Below, one piece after another: positions 16,202-23,716 of a DNA stretch of 64,000 bases. Below the pieces are notes generated by a model that saw only the letters and a list, made by a program, of their open reading frames with translations, made no database searches and was not told where the DNA came from. Position 1 is the first letter of the stretch, and each line of letters begins with the position of its first letter. Location of the stretch: assembly GCA_023382535.1 (NCBI GenBank), contig JAHDWA010000008.1, positions 124,001-188,000 of the forward strand, in the 5' to 3' direction. A program made the position numbers and the translations under genes. The stretch comes from Anaerolineae bacterium. Lineage in GTDB: Bacteria > Chloroflexota > Anaerolineae > 4572-78 > J111.

Positions 16202-16215
16202 GAGTTCATGAACTC
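16202..16215. promoter_or_regulatory. Perfect 14-bp palindrome, likely operator
   Basis: GAGTTCATGAACTC lies about 10-24 bases downstream of the predicted transcription start, a position where a bound repressor would block the cassette. Confidence 0.55.
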
Positions 16216-16274
16216 TTCACCCCCCAAGTTTATTTCTATTAACACATTTAACCAGTTCTGTTGAATAAATAAAT

Positions 16275-17117
16275 ATGGAAAAACCTTTTTCCAAGTTTCA
16301 TTTTCCTGTTGACATTAAACTTACAAGCAAACCGCTTGCCGAGGCTTGGCTTGATATACGCTGGCAATTAGAACATAGCAGTGATGTACCGGGCTTTATG
16401 CGAGACCCCGGTTTTCCGTTCGCATTAGGAGCTTTTTATAATAGTATTAAAAAGAAATTTAGACATCGGGAAGATTTGGATACCAGTAATGCTCCGTTAG
16501 ATATGCTCCCTTATGTGGTTCGCCATCGCTTTCGGCCAGGAGAGGATGAATGGCCGGTATTACAATTAGGGCCAGGAGTAGCTAGTGTTAATTATGTAGG
16601 TTCTTATACCTGGGATGACTTTAGAAAGTTGGCCTTATACCTTCGTCAAAACCTTTTGGACGCCTATTCTGAAACAGAACTAAAGACCCAAGCAATTACT
16701 CTTCGATACCGAAATATTGAGCCTTTCGACTATTCCTCAAATAATCTATTTGATTTTTTCAAGAAAAATCTTAATACATCTATTCAACTACCCCATTATA
16801 TTCCTGGTTCTATAAGTTCCTCAGCTTGGCCCACTAGTATAAATATGGTCTCGACATTTGACTTGTTAGAACCAAAAGGTAAGGGTACGTTACGTCTTGG
16901 TACTGGTATTAAGGCCGCGAAGGAAAGCGATGAAGAGAAAAAAGAAATGGTATTAATTTGGGAATTAGACGTGTCATCTAAAGCCGATGACGTTCCTAAA
17001 CTCAATGAAGAAGCTGAATTTGCGGATTGGCTTGATTCAGCTCATTCTGTTATCCATGAATGGTTTTTCTCCTTAATTGAAGGTCCTCTTTATAAAAAAT
17101 ACAAGGGTGAGGAATAA
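16275..17117 (+). CDS. TIGR04255-like protein, first gene of an AT-rich three-gene cassette
   Basis: 280 residues matching my recollection of the TIGR04255 pattern: KPLAEAWLDIRWQL near the start, LQLGPGVASVNYVGSYTWDDFRKLALYLRQNLLDAY in the middle, ITLRYRNIEPF, and a C-terminal AHSVIHEWFFSLI helix. The family has no assigned biochemical function; members are patchily distributed and often lie in variable regions. The codon use is AT-rich compared with the chromosome. It is followed by two genes spaced 2 and 3 bases apart, so all three are probably made from one message. No good ribosome site precedes this ATG. Confidence 0.75.
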   Translation: MEKPFSKFHFPVDIKLTSKPLAEAWLDIRWQLEHSSDVPGFMRDPGFPFALGAFYNSIKKKFRHREDLDTSNAPLDMLPYVVRHRFRPGEDEWPVLQLGPGVASVNYVGSYTWDDFRKLALYLRQNLLDAYSETELKTQAITLRYRNIEPFDYSSNNLFDFFKKNLNTSIQLPHYIPGSISSSAWPTSINMVSTFDLLEPKGKGTLRLGTGIKAAKESDEEKKEMVLIWELDVSSKADDVPKLNEEAEFADWLDSAHSVIHEWFFSLIEGPLYKKYKGEE

Positions 17118-17119
17118 TA

Positions 17120-17788
17120 ATGCATTTATCTCAACCTGTATTTGATGAGATTATAAATCCAGACGATAATGCCTCTTTAGAAATTGAGGAAACATCACCC
17201 ATACGATTGGCAAGGAAGAAAACAAGAACTGAGAGTGTCCGACATTTTGTAGCACTAGAGCAACTTTACCGATATGGAGCTTATCCTGCCTCAGTTCTTT
17301 TGAATACTTATCCTGGTCTATTCTTTTTCACAGATAAGACACCCATTCGGGAGGTCGAGACAACAGGAATTGATTTTGAACATCGTTCAACTCAAGAGCC
17401 TTCAAGGATCGAAGTAAAATATTACTCTGCAAGAAAAACGGACGTGACACTATTGGCGAGGAGAGAACTTTACACAATTGCTAATAAAGAGATGGCTAAA
17501 GAAGCTAAGAAAATCCTTGATGAAGTGCGTAATTTGTTAAACGAAATTGATACCAGTAATCTACCTCCAATAAGATTTTTTGAGGCTCAAGATGGCTCTC
17601 TACTTCTTGAGTGGATGCTTCCTCATCATAGAGTAGGTTTTAGTATAGAAGCAAGTAAAGAAGAATCAAGTTGGTTTTTGGTCTCAGATAATTATGCTCA
17701 AAGGACTCTGGCTTCTGGCTTGCTAGATAGTGAAAACATCGCACAAATAGCTTGGATTATACAACCCATTATTGATTACTACATATAA
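17120..17788 (+). CDS. Unknown protein, second gene of the cassette
   Basis: 222 residues of no family I can name. It has a central basic helix (RRELYTIANKEMAKEAKKILDEVRNLLNEI) and a C-terminal segment 'RFFEAQDGSLLLEWMLPHHRVGFSIEASKEESSWFLVSDN' style pattern (shown in part: DGSLLLEWMLPHHRVGFSI). This resembles short beta-rich proteins that accompany TIGR04255 genes. It has no signal peptide or membrane segment. It starts two bases after the previous stop, with GGTGAGG just before the ATG. Confidence 0.7.
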   Translation: MHLSQPVFDEIINPDDNASLEIEETSPIRLARKKTRTESVRHFVALEQLYRYGAYPASVLLNTYPGLFFFTDKTPIREVETTGIDFEHRSTQEPSRIEVKYYSARKTDVTLLARRELYTIANKEMAKEAKKILDEVRNLLNEIDTSNLPPIRFFEAQDGSLLLEWMLPHHRVGFSIEASKEESSWFLVSDNYAQRTLASGLLDSENIAQIAWIIQPIIDYYI

Positions 17789-17791
17789 ATA

Positions 17792-18202
17792 ATGCTCCCC
17801 TTTCCAGTTAATTGTATTCGAGGCATAAGAACCAAAAAATATATAACCCCGGAAGGTATATCATCGGAAGTATATATGCCTGATGATAGAACTAGTCGGA
17901 GTCGTCCAGATTCTGGCTCTGAAACTTCTATAAATTGGGAAGATGACGATACAGTTCTTGATTTTACTCTCCGAAACCCGAATCATTACGGCGCATCACG
18001 TTTGCAATGTGCTACCATTGATTACTTAAATACTCAACCGGGATCATTAAATGCACTCACTTATGAACGAGATGCTAAAGAAGATAATCATTATCATGGT
18101 AACATTGTTTTTCGACAAGGTTTGTCAAACCCCGCTAAAAGGATGATTGCAGGTTTTCTAGCCTTAGCATCAACTCCTCATATAAAAGAGGTTGGCAATT
18201 AA
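17792..18202 (+). CDS. Unknown protein, third gene of the cassette
   Basis: 136 residues, acidic in the middle (SINWEDDDTVLDFTL) with a C-terminal block NHYHGNIVFRQGLSNPAKRMIAGFLAL. I know similar 'I-RG---P-E---SINWEDD--HGN' small proteins next to TIGR04255 genes but no function for them. It begins three bases after the second gene and completes the operon. An AT-rich non-coding stretch follows. Confidence 0.7.
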   Translation: MLPFPVNCIRGIRTKKYITPEGISSEVYMPDDRTSRSRPDSGSETSINWEDDDTVLDFTLRNPNHYGASRLQCATIDYLNTQPGSLNALTYERDAKEDNHYHGNIVFRQGLSNPAKRMIAGFLALASTPHIKEVGN

Positions 18203-18330
18203 ACCAGTCTCTTCCTGTTTTTATACTTCCAAAATATTACAAACAATAACCTGTCAACTTCCTTGCATATAACTGATGTTTTGTGCAAAAGGGGGATAGA
18301 ACAGAAGTGCTAATTTTAAGGTTGTAACCC

Positions 18331-18359
18331 TTGTCTATTTGACAACGATATGATAAACT
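18331..18359 (+). promoter_or_regulatory. Extended -10 promoter for a structured RNA / leader
   Basis: TTGTCT (18331-18336), 17 bp, then TG-A-TAAACT (extended -10, 18351-18359). The octamer TGACAACG occurs at 18340-18347 and again at 18365-18372, on either side of the -10, and could be a regulator site. Confidence 0.45.
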
Positions 18360-18365
18360 AACAGT

Positions 18366-18535
18366 GACAACGGAATAAGGCAAGATGTGAGCCAAGGGCA
18401 ACATCTTGCGAACTTCTCATAAAAAGCAAGGCGACCGGGTTGCAAGGTCAAGGACTAAGCAGGCCGGGGGAAGAAAAAAAAGTTGTGAGTTCACACATTA
18501 TCACACTTTTTTTCTTCCCCCGGCCTTTTTTATTT
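18366..18535 (+). ncRNA. Putative structured RNA or leader ending in a strong terminator
   Basis: No credible gene is present. The region contains a perfect 9-bp stem GCAAGATGT/ACATCTTGC (18380-18388 with 18401-18409), a smaller GCAA..TTGC hairpin (18426-18443) and a very long terminator hairpin. With the promoter upstream this gives a transcript of about 165 nt. It could be a free small RNA, or an attenuating leader of the operon that starts at 18571. I recognise no known RNA family. Confidence 0.45.
18461..18535 (+). terminator. Very long rho-independent terminator
   Basis: The arm AGGCCGGGGGAAG plus an A-run (18461-18483) pairs with its complement at 18505-18526, about 22 bp with one bulge. 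It ends in TTTTTATTTTT. It stands 35 bases before the ribosome site of the next gene. Confidence 0.8.
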
Positions 18536-18570
18536 TTATCCTTTTACATTTCGTTAAGGAGGCAAGTTTT

Positions 18571-18753
18571 ATGCAAAGGGAAATTTTTGTAAACACGCTG
18601 TTTCCGAAAGAGCTTGAGCACCAAGCTCGGCTTACAGCAGCGCAACTAAGCATTTCTAGGGGCGAGCTAGTGCGACGGGCAGTAGTCCATTATCTAAAGC
18701 AGATGGAAGCGCAACCACAGAAGGAGGGAAACCGTGAACAAAAAGCCGCCTAA
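18571..18753 (+). CDS. Ribbon-helix-helix (CopG/Arc-like) DNA-binding protein
   Basis: 60 residues with the RHH pattern: a beta strand MQREIFVNTLFPKELEHQARLTA followed by two helices (LSISRGELVRRAVVHYLKQM). Such proteins bind DNA as dimers and control plasmid copy number, partition or toxin-antitoxin operons. I chose the ATG at 18571 because AAGGAGG precedes it; the longer frame would run through the terminator. First gene of a compact run of overlapping genes, so it may autoregulate that operon. Confidence 0.75.
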   Translation: MQREIFVNTLFPKELEHQARLTAAQLSISRGELVRRAVVHYLKQMEAQPQKEGNREQKAA

Positions 18754-18952
18754 TGCCGCAGTAATCGAGCTTGCCCGGATTTTTTTAGAGTTTGAAGTGC
18801 AGCAAATTGAAGAAAGAAGAACCGCCGCCGCTGGTTTGCCCGCCAAGACAGAGCCAGCAGCGACGGCCACAAACCAAGTGACCGAAGCCACCCGGCAGGT
18901 TAACCATACACCCCGCCGCCGCGCTGGTCAAATGGTGGAGGTGGCCCGATGA
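18734..18952 (+). CDS. Small hypothetical protein
   Basis: 72 residues, starting at a GTG preceded by AAGGAGGG and overlapping the RHH gene by 20 bases. A helical N-terminus (AAVIELARIFLEFEVQQIEER) is followed by an Ala/Thr-rich tail. No recognised family. The overlap with both neighbours supports a real gene in the replication operon. Confidence 0.55.
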   Translation: MNKKPPNAAVIELARIFLEFEVQQIEERRTAAAGLPAKTEPAATATNQVTEATRQVNHTPRRRAGQMVEVAR

Positions 18953-19227
18953 AAAAAGGAAAACCCGCCAGCGGCAAACTGACGGGCGACAACAGGAGTA
19001 ATGGACTTAACAACAATCAACAGCAACATTTTACCACGCCTTTAGATCGTTGTCTAGCCCCAAATCCTTCAAACGTCCGTTTGGACACTGACCTTGCCCG
19101 ATTGCAAGCCCACGCTGACAAGATGATGCAATCAGACCCGGCCCGTTATCCCGATCACTGGCAAATCTTTTACTCGTTGGAGTTCCTTAGAAACGGCTGG
19201 CCCTGGCCGGGGGTGAGCGATGTTTAA
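18949..19227 (+). CDS. Small hypothetical protein
   Basis: 92 residues starting within an ATGA overlap with the preceding gene. The first 40 residues are polar and low in complexity (DNRSNGLNNNQQQ). The second half is a compact helical piece (LARLQAHADKMMQSDPARYPDHWQIFYSL). No family recognised. Palindromic site 1 of the element lies inside this gene (19070-19083). Confidence 0.55.
   Translation: MKKGKPASGKLTGDNRSNGLNNNQQQHFTTPLDRCLAPNPSNVRLDTDLARLQAHADKMMQSDPARYPDHWQIFYSLEFLRNGWPWPGVSDV
19070..19083 (-). repeat. Element palindrome, site 1
   Basis: Perfect CAAACGGACGTTTG when read on the minus strand; here it lies inside a small coding region. Confidence 0.8.
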
Positions 19228-19423
19228 CTACACTGACCCCAAACCTATGCCGATCACTAGCAGACAGGCCGCTTTTTTGGGAAAGTTGCTTACTCAGTAC
19301 GGCAAGGAACGCTACAGAGCCGCCAAGCGTCGTTTAGGTATTCCGGCTGATGTCACCTTGTTGAAACTGACCAAAGCACAGGCCCACAAGCTAATTGACG
19401 AACTGAAAGAGGCCCGACGATGA
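19220..19423 (+). CDS. Small basic protein preceding the primase-like gene
   Basis: 67 residues: ITSRQAAFLGKLLTQYGKERYRAAKRRLGI followed by LTKAQAHKLIDELKEARR. Two basic helices with the look of a small DNA-binding or helicase-accessory domain sometimes seen at the ends of phage/plasmid replication proteins. It overlaps both neighbours by a few bases (ATGA with the primase-like gene). Function unknown. Confidence 0.6.
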   Translation: MFNYTDPKPMPITSRQAAFLGKLLTQYGKERYRAAKRRLGIPADVTLLKLTKAQAHKLIDELKEARR

Positions 19424-21501
19424 GCAAAGAACTTCTAACCGTTATCCTATCCAAACTTAACCGGGGCGATTGTCCAGACACAAAATACCCTGACCACAAA
19501 GGTGAATATTGGGCAAATTGTCCTTACCATCCCGACAAGGGGAATGATGATTTTTCAGTTAGTGAACGCGGGTTTAATTGCTTTGCCTGTGGCAAAAGTG
19601 GCGGGTTATTCGACTTAGCCCAACACCTGGGTATCGAAGTAAAAAGCCAAGTGTTGCAGTGTTGCAGTGTTGCAGGGGGGGATAGCCAAGACTTTTTTTC
19701 TTGCACTTTAGAGCGATACGCAGAGGCCAAAGGCTTACCGGCTGACTATCTGGCCGGGTTAGGTTTGATTGACACCAAAAAGAACGGCAAGCCAGTCCTT
19801 AAAATCCCCTACTACGATCAGGCCCATAGTGAAGTAGCTATCCGTTACCGGCTGGCTCTGGCTAAAGGCAAGAGTGATAACCGCTTTATGTGGCGTAAAG
19901 GCGATAAAGTTTTACCCTACGGACTTTGGCGGTTGTCAGAGGCCCATCAAGCCGGATACGTGGTTATGGTAGAGGGGGAGAGCGATTGCCACACCTTATG
20001 GTATCACGGTATCCCGGCCCTGGGTATACCGGGGGCGACCAATTGGCGAGACGAATGGAAAGAACACCTAACCGGCTTAACTGTCTACTTCTGGCAAGAG
20101 CCGGATCAGGCAGGCAGCACAGCCGCCGCCAAAGTTGCCAAGTCTCTTTCAGATTTACGGCTGATTGCGCCGCCAGCAGGCCGAAAAGACATCAGCGAGG
20201 CCCACGTCTTAGGTGATGACATTCCGGCGTTAATTACTCAACTTCGCAGCCAAGCCCGGCCCTATGCCGAAATTCAGAGAGAACAGCTAGACGCCGAAGC
20301 CGAAGCCGCCAAACAGCAAGCCGCCATGTTGCTCAACTTACCCAACATTTTGAGCAAAGCGGCTGAGACGTTTCAAGCCCTGGGCTTAGTAGGTGAGGAC
20401 AAAAACGCAAAGTTACTCTATCTGGCAGTTACCTCAAGATTACTCGCCAAGCCTGTGAACGTGGTAGTTAAAGGCCCATCTTCGGGTGGTAAAAGTTTTA
20501 CAGTTGAGACAGTCTTAAAAACATTTCCGACCAGCGCATATCACGCCCTAACTGCTTTTAGTGAGCGATCTTTGGCTTATGGTCAAGAGCCGTTGAAGCA
20601 TCGCTTTTTGGTACTCTACGAAGCAGCCGGGATGACCGGCGATTTTGGTACTTACATAATGCGCAGCCTTCTATCTGAGGGGTGTATCCGATATGAAACA
20701 GTCCTCAAGACTGAGAACGGCCCACAAAATGTTTTACTTGAGCGTGAAGGGCCAACCGGCTTGATAGTTACTACCACCTGGGCAAGCTTACACCCTGAAA
20801 ACGAGACAAGAATGTTTAGTGTGGTTGTGAAGGACGACCCCAACCAGACTAAAGACATCTTGAAGGAACTAGCAAACCGGGTGAACGGCAAACGTCCGGC
20901 AGAGGTAAACTTAGCGCCCTGGCACAGCTTACAAACTTGGCTAGCCCTGGCCGGATGCCGCGAAGTTACTATACCTTTCGCTCACGAACTGTCCGACAGA
21001 GTTAATCCAAAAGCGGTTAGGCTACGCCGGGACTTTGGAGCCGTTCTTACCCTTATAATGGCCCATGCTATCTTGCACCAAACTCAGAGGGAGCGCAGCG
21101 CAGATGGGCGCGTTATTGCAACTCTGGCCGACTATGCCGCCGTTTATGAATTGGTCATTGATGCGTTGAATGAGGGAGTTCAAGCAACAGTGAGTGAGAC
21201 TATCCGAGAAACAGTTAAGGCAGTTGAAGCCCTTAGCCCGAAGCCGGTCAGTGTAACCCGGCTGGCCCAAGCCCTGAAACTGGACAAGAGTGCAACGTCT
21301 CGCCGGGTAAACGTAGCCCTGCAACTCGGATACTTGGTCAATATGGAAGATAAGAAGGGACGCTCGGCCCGGCTGGATGTAGGCGACCCGCTACCAGAAA
21401 ATGAGCCGGTTTTACCATCACCGGATAGTCTCTTTCAACAAAACAGTGATGACTACTACGCAGAGTTAGCCGACGTTTATACGCCAGAATTTGAGTTCTA
21501 A
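19420..21501 (+). CDS. Primase-like replication protein: CHC2 zinc finger, TOPRIM, P-loop
   Basis: 693 residues. A CHC2-type zinc finger uses Cys34, His37, Cys54 and Cys57. A TOPRIM domain follows (VVMVEGESDCHTLWYHGI, acidic residue near 185, then PGATNW). A P-loop is at 352-359 (GPSSGGKS), and a winged-helix-like C-terminus (VTRLAQALKLDKSATSRRV) ends the protein. This is the architecture of plasmid or satellite primase-helicases that start replication of an element. Residues 77-82 are encoded by a triple octamer repeat (19651-19674), an unusual insertion just after the zinc finger. Confidence 0.85.
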   Translation: MSKELLTVILSKLNRGDCPDTKYPDHKGEYWANCPYHPDKGNDDFSVSERGFNCFACGKSGGLFDLAQHLGIEVKSQVLQCCSVAGGDSQDFFSCTLERYAEAKGLPADYLAGLGLIDTKKNGKPVLKIPYYDQAHSEVAIRYRLALAKGKSDNRFMWRKGDKVLPYGLWRLSEAHQAGYVVMVEGESDCHTLWYHGIPALGIPGATNWRDEWKEHLTGLTVYFWQEPDQAGSTAAAKVAKSLSDLRLIAPPAGRKDISEAHVLGDDIPALITQLRSQARPYAEIQREQLDAEAEAAKQQAAMLLNLPNILSKAAETFQALGLVGEDKNAKLLYLAVTSRLLAKPVNVVVKGPSSGGKSFTVETVLKTFPTSAYHALTAFSERSLAYGQEPLKHRFLVLYEAAGMTGDFGTYIMRSLLSEGCIRYETVLKTENGPQNVLLEREGPTGLIVTTTWASLHPENETRMFSVVVKDDPNQTKDILKELANRVNGKRPAEVNLAPWHSLQTWLALAGCREVTIPFAHELSDRVNPKAVRLRRDFGAVLTLIMAHAILHQTQRERSADGRVIATLADYAAVYELVIDALNEGVQATVSETIRETVKAVEALSPKPVSVTRLAQALKLDKSATSRRVNVALQLGYLVNMEDKKGRSARLDVGDPLPENEPVLPSPDSLFQQNSDDYYAELADVYTPEFEF
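19651..19674 (+). repeat. Triple GTGTTGCA octamer, copy A (inside the primase-like gene)
   Basis: Three perfect tandem GTGTTGCA units, followed by a G-run and GCCAAGACTTTTTTT. The same unit array recurs inverted at 21525-21548. Confidence 0.85.
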
Positions 21502-21524
21502 AAAAAAATCTTGGCTTTCCCTCG

Positions 21525-21548
21525 CGCAACACTGCAACACTGCAACAC
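21525..21548 (-). repeat. Triple octamer, copy B (just after the primase-like gene)
   Basis: On the minus strand GTGTTGCA, GTGTTGCA, GTGTTGCG, followed by GCCAAGATTTTTTTT as in copy A. It begins 24 bases after the primase-like stop codon. Confidence 0.85.
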
Positions 21549-21621
21549 TCGCGCCCAAGCTTTAGGAGCAACCGACAGGCCATCGGTAGGGGTGGTGACA
21601 ATTCCACCGGGGCGCACTATC

Positions 21622-21635
21622 CAAACGGACGTTTG
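21622..21635 (+). repeat. Element palindrome, site 2
   Basis: Perfect CAAACGGACGTTTG between the primase-like gene and the HTH gene. Confidence 0.85.
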
Positions 21636-21675
21636 AACCCTTACGCCCAAGAGCAACGGCAGAAAAGGACGACAG

Positions 21676-22059
21676 ATGACGACAAAGCCGGACAAACTTA
21701 CAGCAAAGCACTACAAGGCCCTGGCCGCGCTATTGAATAGCACTACCTTAACCAGCGCAGCGAAAGTTTGTGGCCTAAGTGAGCGCACCCTACAACGGTA
21801 TCTTGAATTGCCTGCCTTTAAGCAAGCTTTGGCCGAAGCCGAAGCCGCAGCGATGAGCGAGGCCGCCCGGTTGCTGGCTAGAGTTTCAACGTCTGCTGTT
21901 GCCGTTCTAGCGAGCGTTATGGGTGATGCTTCACAACCTGGGGCAGTTAGGCTAAACGCTGCAAAAAGTTTGTTATCTGTAGCCATTGCCTTTAGGGGAC
22001 ATGTTGACTTAGAGACAAGACTAGCTCAACTTGAGGCGACCATTAAAAATTCAGAGTAG
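21676..22059 (+). CDS. HTH protein, terminase-small-subunit-like
   Basis: 127 residues with an N-terminal helix-turn-helix (LTSAAKVCGLSERTLQRYLELPAFKQALAEAE) followed by long alanine-rich helices and a C-terminal coil (LETRLAQLEATIKNSE). This layout is shared by small terminase subunits and insertion-element HTH proteins. No large terminase is nearby, so a DNA-packaging role is doubtful and a regulator or plasmid maintenance protein is as likely. Palindromic site 2 lies 40 bases before the start. Confidence 0.65.
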   Translation: MTTKPDKLTAKHYKALAALLNSTTLTSAAKVCGLSERTLQRYLELPAFKQALAEAEAAAMSEAARLLARVSTSAVAVLASVMGDASQPGAVRLNAAKSLLSVAIAFRGHVDLETRLAQLEATIKNSE

Positions 22060-22074
22060 AAAGGAAGGGACTTT

Positions 22075-22233
22075 ATGAGCATCAAAAGAAGGTTGGCCGC
22101 TTTGGAGTGTTACACCAAGCCCAAGCCAGCACCGCCCACTTTGAAAGTCGAGCGCCGGGATAGCCAAGTTTGGCTTTTCTTTGGCCGGAAGCTAATCAAG
22201 ACGATCAAGGCCCAATTATGGGACGCGCTATGA
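22075..22233 (+). CDS. 52-residue basic protein
   Basis: It starts with ATG at 22075 after AAGGAAGGGA, an excellent ribosome site. It begins MSIKRRLAALE and ends FFGRKLIKTIKAQLWDAL. The opening motif is echoed in the next protein (MNLKTRLARLE), suggesting a duplicated small module. The stop overlaps the next start as ATGA. Confidence 0.6.
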   Translation: MSIKRRLAALECYTKPKPAPPTLKVERRDSQVWLFFGRKLIKTIKAQLWDAL

Positions 22234-22451
22234 ACCTCAAGACCCGCCTAGCCCGTTTAGAAGCCCGCGCCTTGATCGGCCCAAAGTTTGACCCCAAAAA
22301 GTGGGTTGAACTTTGGCGGCAAGAGCAGGATGAGCAAATTACCACCGAGGAATATTTCACCATGATGGGCTTTAGCGAAGCGCAGCGCCGCCGCATTTTG
22401 GCACGCAGGCAGGCAGTAGTCGAGCTAATGGACTACAGCGAAACTTATTAA
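22230..22451 (+). CDS. 73-residue helical protein
   Basis: MNLKTRLARLEARALIGPKF at the start, then LWRQEQDEQITTEEYF and FSEAQRRRILARRQAVVELMDY. Highly charged, mostly helical, of no known family. I start it at 22230, where it forms an ATGA overlap with the preceding gene; an upstream alternative start at 22170 lacks support. Confidence 0.6.
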   Translation: MNLKTRLARLEARALIGPKFDPKKWVELWRQEQDEQITTEEYFTMMGFSEAQRRRILARRQAVVELMDYSETY

Positions 22452-22479
22452 ATTTTTACAGTCAGAAGGAGACTAAACA

Positions 22480-22788
22480 ATGGCTATGAATTTTTTGGAA
22501 ATCGAGCAACTGGCCTACTTGCAGGAGAAGAAGCGGCTAGGCAAGCCCTTCACCGGCCCTGACGCCCAAGCTTGGAACAACTTGCACTACAAGAGGCTTT
22601 ATGAACGGCAACGCCTCATTGACGAAGCGGCAAGACGCGGCGAACAACTTACGCTCCCCGAAAATTGGATACCACAGCCGCCGCAAAGCAGCCGAGACGC
22701 GGCCAGAGATCAAGGCAAGGGCGGCAGCGTTGTTGAACGCGCCCTTAGAGCGCGGTACAAAGGGCGGTCCGGCCTGGATGGGTGGTGA
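22480..22788 (+). CDS. Small charged hypothetical protein
   Basis: 102 residues, with a ribosome site (AAGGAGA) before the ATG. The first 60 residues are helical and charged (LEIEQLAYLQEKKRLGKPF, LYERQRLIDEAARRGEQL); the rest is basic and Gly-rich (RARYKGRSGLDGW). No recognised family. It belongs to the run of small plus-strand genes after the primase-like gene. Confidence 0.55.
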   Translation: MAMNFLEIEQLAYLQEKKRLGKPFTGPDAQAWNNLHYKRLYERQRLIDEAARRGEQLTLPENWIPQPPQSSRDAARDQGKGGSVVERALRARYKGRSGLDGW

Positions 22789-22792
22789 GACT

Positions 22793-22999
22793 ATGCTAAA
22801 GCAAGAAATTGATGAATTGAAAAGCCGACTTGACACTTTGACCGAAGAAGAACAGGGCCAACTTGATACCCTGCTACGCCGGGAGTGGAGAGCATTTCAC
22901 AGCCGTTATCAACCTGACTTCGAGCAATTCAAGAAAAACCGTCTAGCCCCAAAGCTTGGGCCAGTTCAAAGGTTTTTGAAGGCCCGATATAAGCGATAA
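22793..22999 (+). CDS. 68-residue helical hypothetical protein
   Basis: MLKQEIDELKSRLDTLTEEE opens a coiled coil, followed by QLDTLLRREWRAFHSRYQPDFEQFKK. I start it at ATG 22793, four bases after the previous stop, because a longer frame only overlaps that gene antiphase. Function unknown. It is the last gene of the plus-strand run; a GC-rich hairpin follows. Confidence 0.55.
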   Translation: MLKQEIDELKSRLDTLTEEEQGQLDTLLRREWRAFHSRYQPDFEQFKKNRLAPKLGPVQRFLKARYKR

Positions 23000-23010
23000 G
23001 CAGAGCAGGG

Positions 23011-23039
23011 GGGGGGAGATAATCTAAGTATCTCCCCCC
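23011..23039. terminator. Hairpin between convergent genes
   Basis: GGGGGGAGATA (23011-23021) pairs perfectly with TATCTCCCCCC (23029-23039) around a 7-nt loop. No T-run follows on either strand, so termination here is only likely. Confidence 0.5.
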
Positions 23040-23053
23040 ATTAGGGTAAGGGG

Positions 23054-23497
23054 TCAAACGGACGTTTCGACATCTTGGGGATTTTGGACAGATAGGCCCG
23101 GCTGTTGTTCTACTTGTAAGGGCAACAGCCGAGGAAGTAGCTGTTGAAGTTCCCTGGCTACCCCCGGCTTTCTTAAAAGAAACCAAGCGCCAGCCTCTTT
23201 TATGGGGGCTTCTATGAAACGATCATCCGATAATACGATAATGGGCGTGGTTGTATCCCTTTCTCGAAGGATGTGGGTCAATTCCAGGGCATCTACTTGA
23301 TAGAGATCATCAACTATCAGAATTAAATCGCCTTTGTGTTGCTCAGGCCATTTACGGCTATGATGGTCAAACTTCACAACAGAGATACAGGCAGCGGGGA
23401 AGTAGGAGCAAATAATAGGCTCAAGGGCGAGTTTAAGTATCCAGAGACTTGTGACTATGATTATATGATAAGGATGCAACAATTGCTTACCACTCAA
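23054..23497 (-). CDS. Receiver-like (pseudo-response-regulator) protein
   Basis: About 147 residues with a stand-alone receiver-like fold: KGDLILIVDDLYQVDALELTHIL, IIVLSDDRF, then EAGAWFLLRKPGVARELQQLLPRLL. The strand order LILIVDD / IIVLSDD / WFLLRKP matches the phospho-Asp, Ser/Thr and Lys positions of receivers. The N-terminal acidic pair is missing (HIIIVTSLW), so phosphorylation is doubtful. No output domain. Its stop codon lies inside palindromic site 3. It may be a signalling or defence accessory carried as cargo; I cannot say more. Confidence 0.55.
   Translation of the reverse strand: MSGKQLLHPYHIIIVTSLWILKLALEPIICSYFPAACISVVKFDHHSRKWPEQHKGDLILIVDDLYQVDALELTHILRERDTTTPIIVLSDDRFIEAPIKEAGAWFLLRKPGVARELQQLLPRLLPLQVEQQPGLSVQNPQDVETSV
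23055..23068 (+). repeat. Element palindrome, site 3
   Basis: CAAACGGACGTTTC, one mismatch in the last base. It overlaps the stop codon of the receiver-like gene. Confidence 0.75.
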
Positions 23498-23626
23498 AAC
23501 AGGATTAACTTCTAGTATAGCACCTCTTTCTGTACTGGACTATAGCGATAAATAAACAATTGCTGTAAAGGAAATCTGATAGTTTATGTAATACTCTGAG
23601 CAATTATTCTAATCCCTCTGGCTTGG

Positions 23627-23716
23627 GATTATTCCCAAGTAAGTCTTAAGGCTACTCGCCCAGGTCCATTTTGCCCTGAGTAGCTTTCGGCTTTTCTTCG
23701 ACTTTCTGAGCCTGTT
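23627..23716. repeat. 90-bp direct repeat, copy A
   Basis: About four of five bases match the segment at 24140-24229 in the same orientation. The copy covers the 3' end and downstream sequence of the 23652 gene. Confidence 0.8.

Noticed and set aside
16202..16215. Palindrome GAGTTCATGAACTC as an SOS (LexA) box
   Set aside because: The known Gram-positive-type box is GAAC-N4-GTTC; here the half-sites are in the opposite order.
20888..20901. CAAACGTCCGGCAG inside the primase-like gene
   Set aside because: The right arm does not match; likely a coding coincidence.
21676..22059. Prophage terminase small subunit
   Set aside because: No large terminase, portal, capsid or tail gene is in the element, so a prophage reading is not supported.
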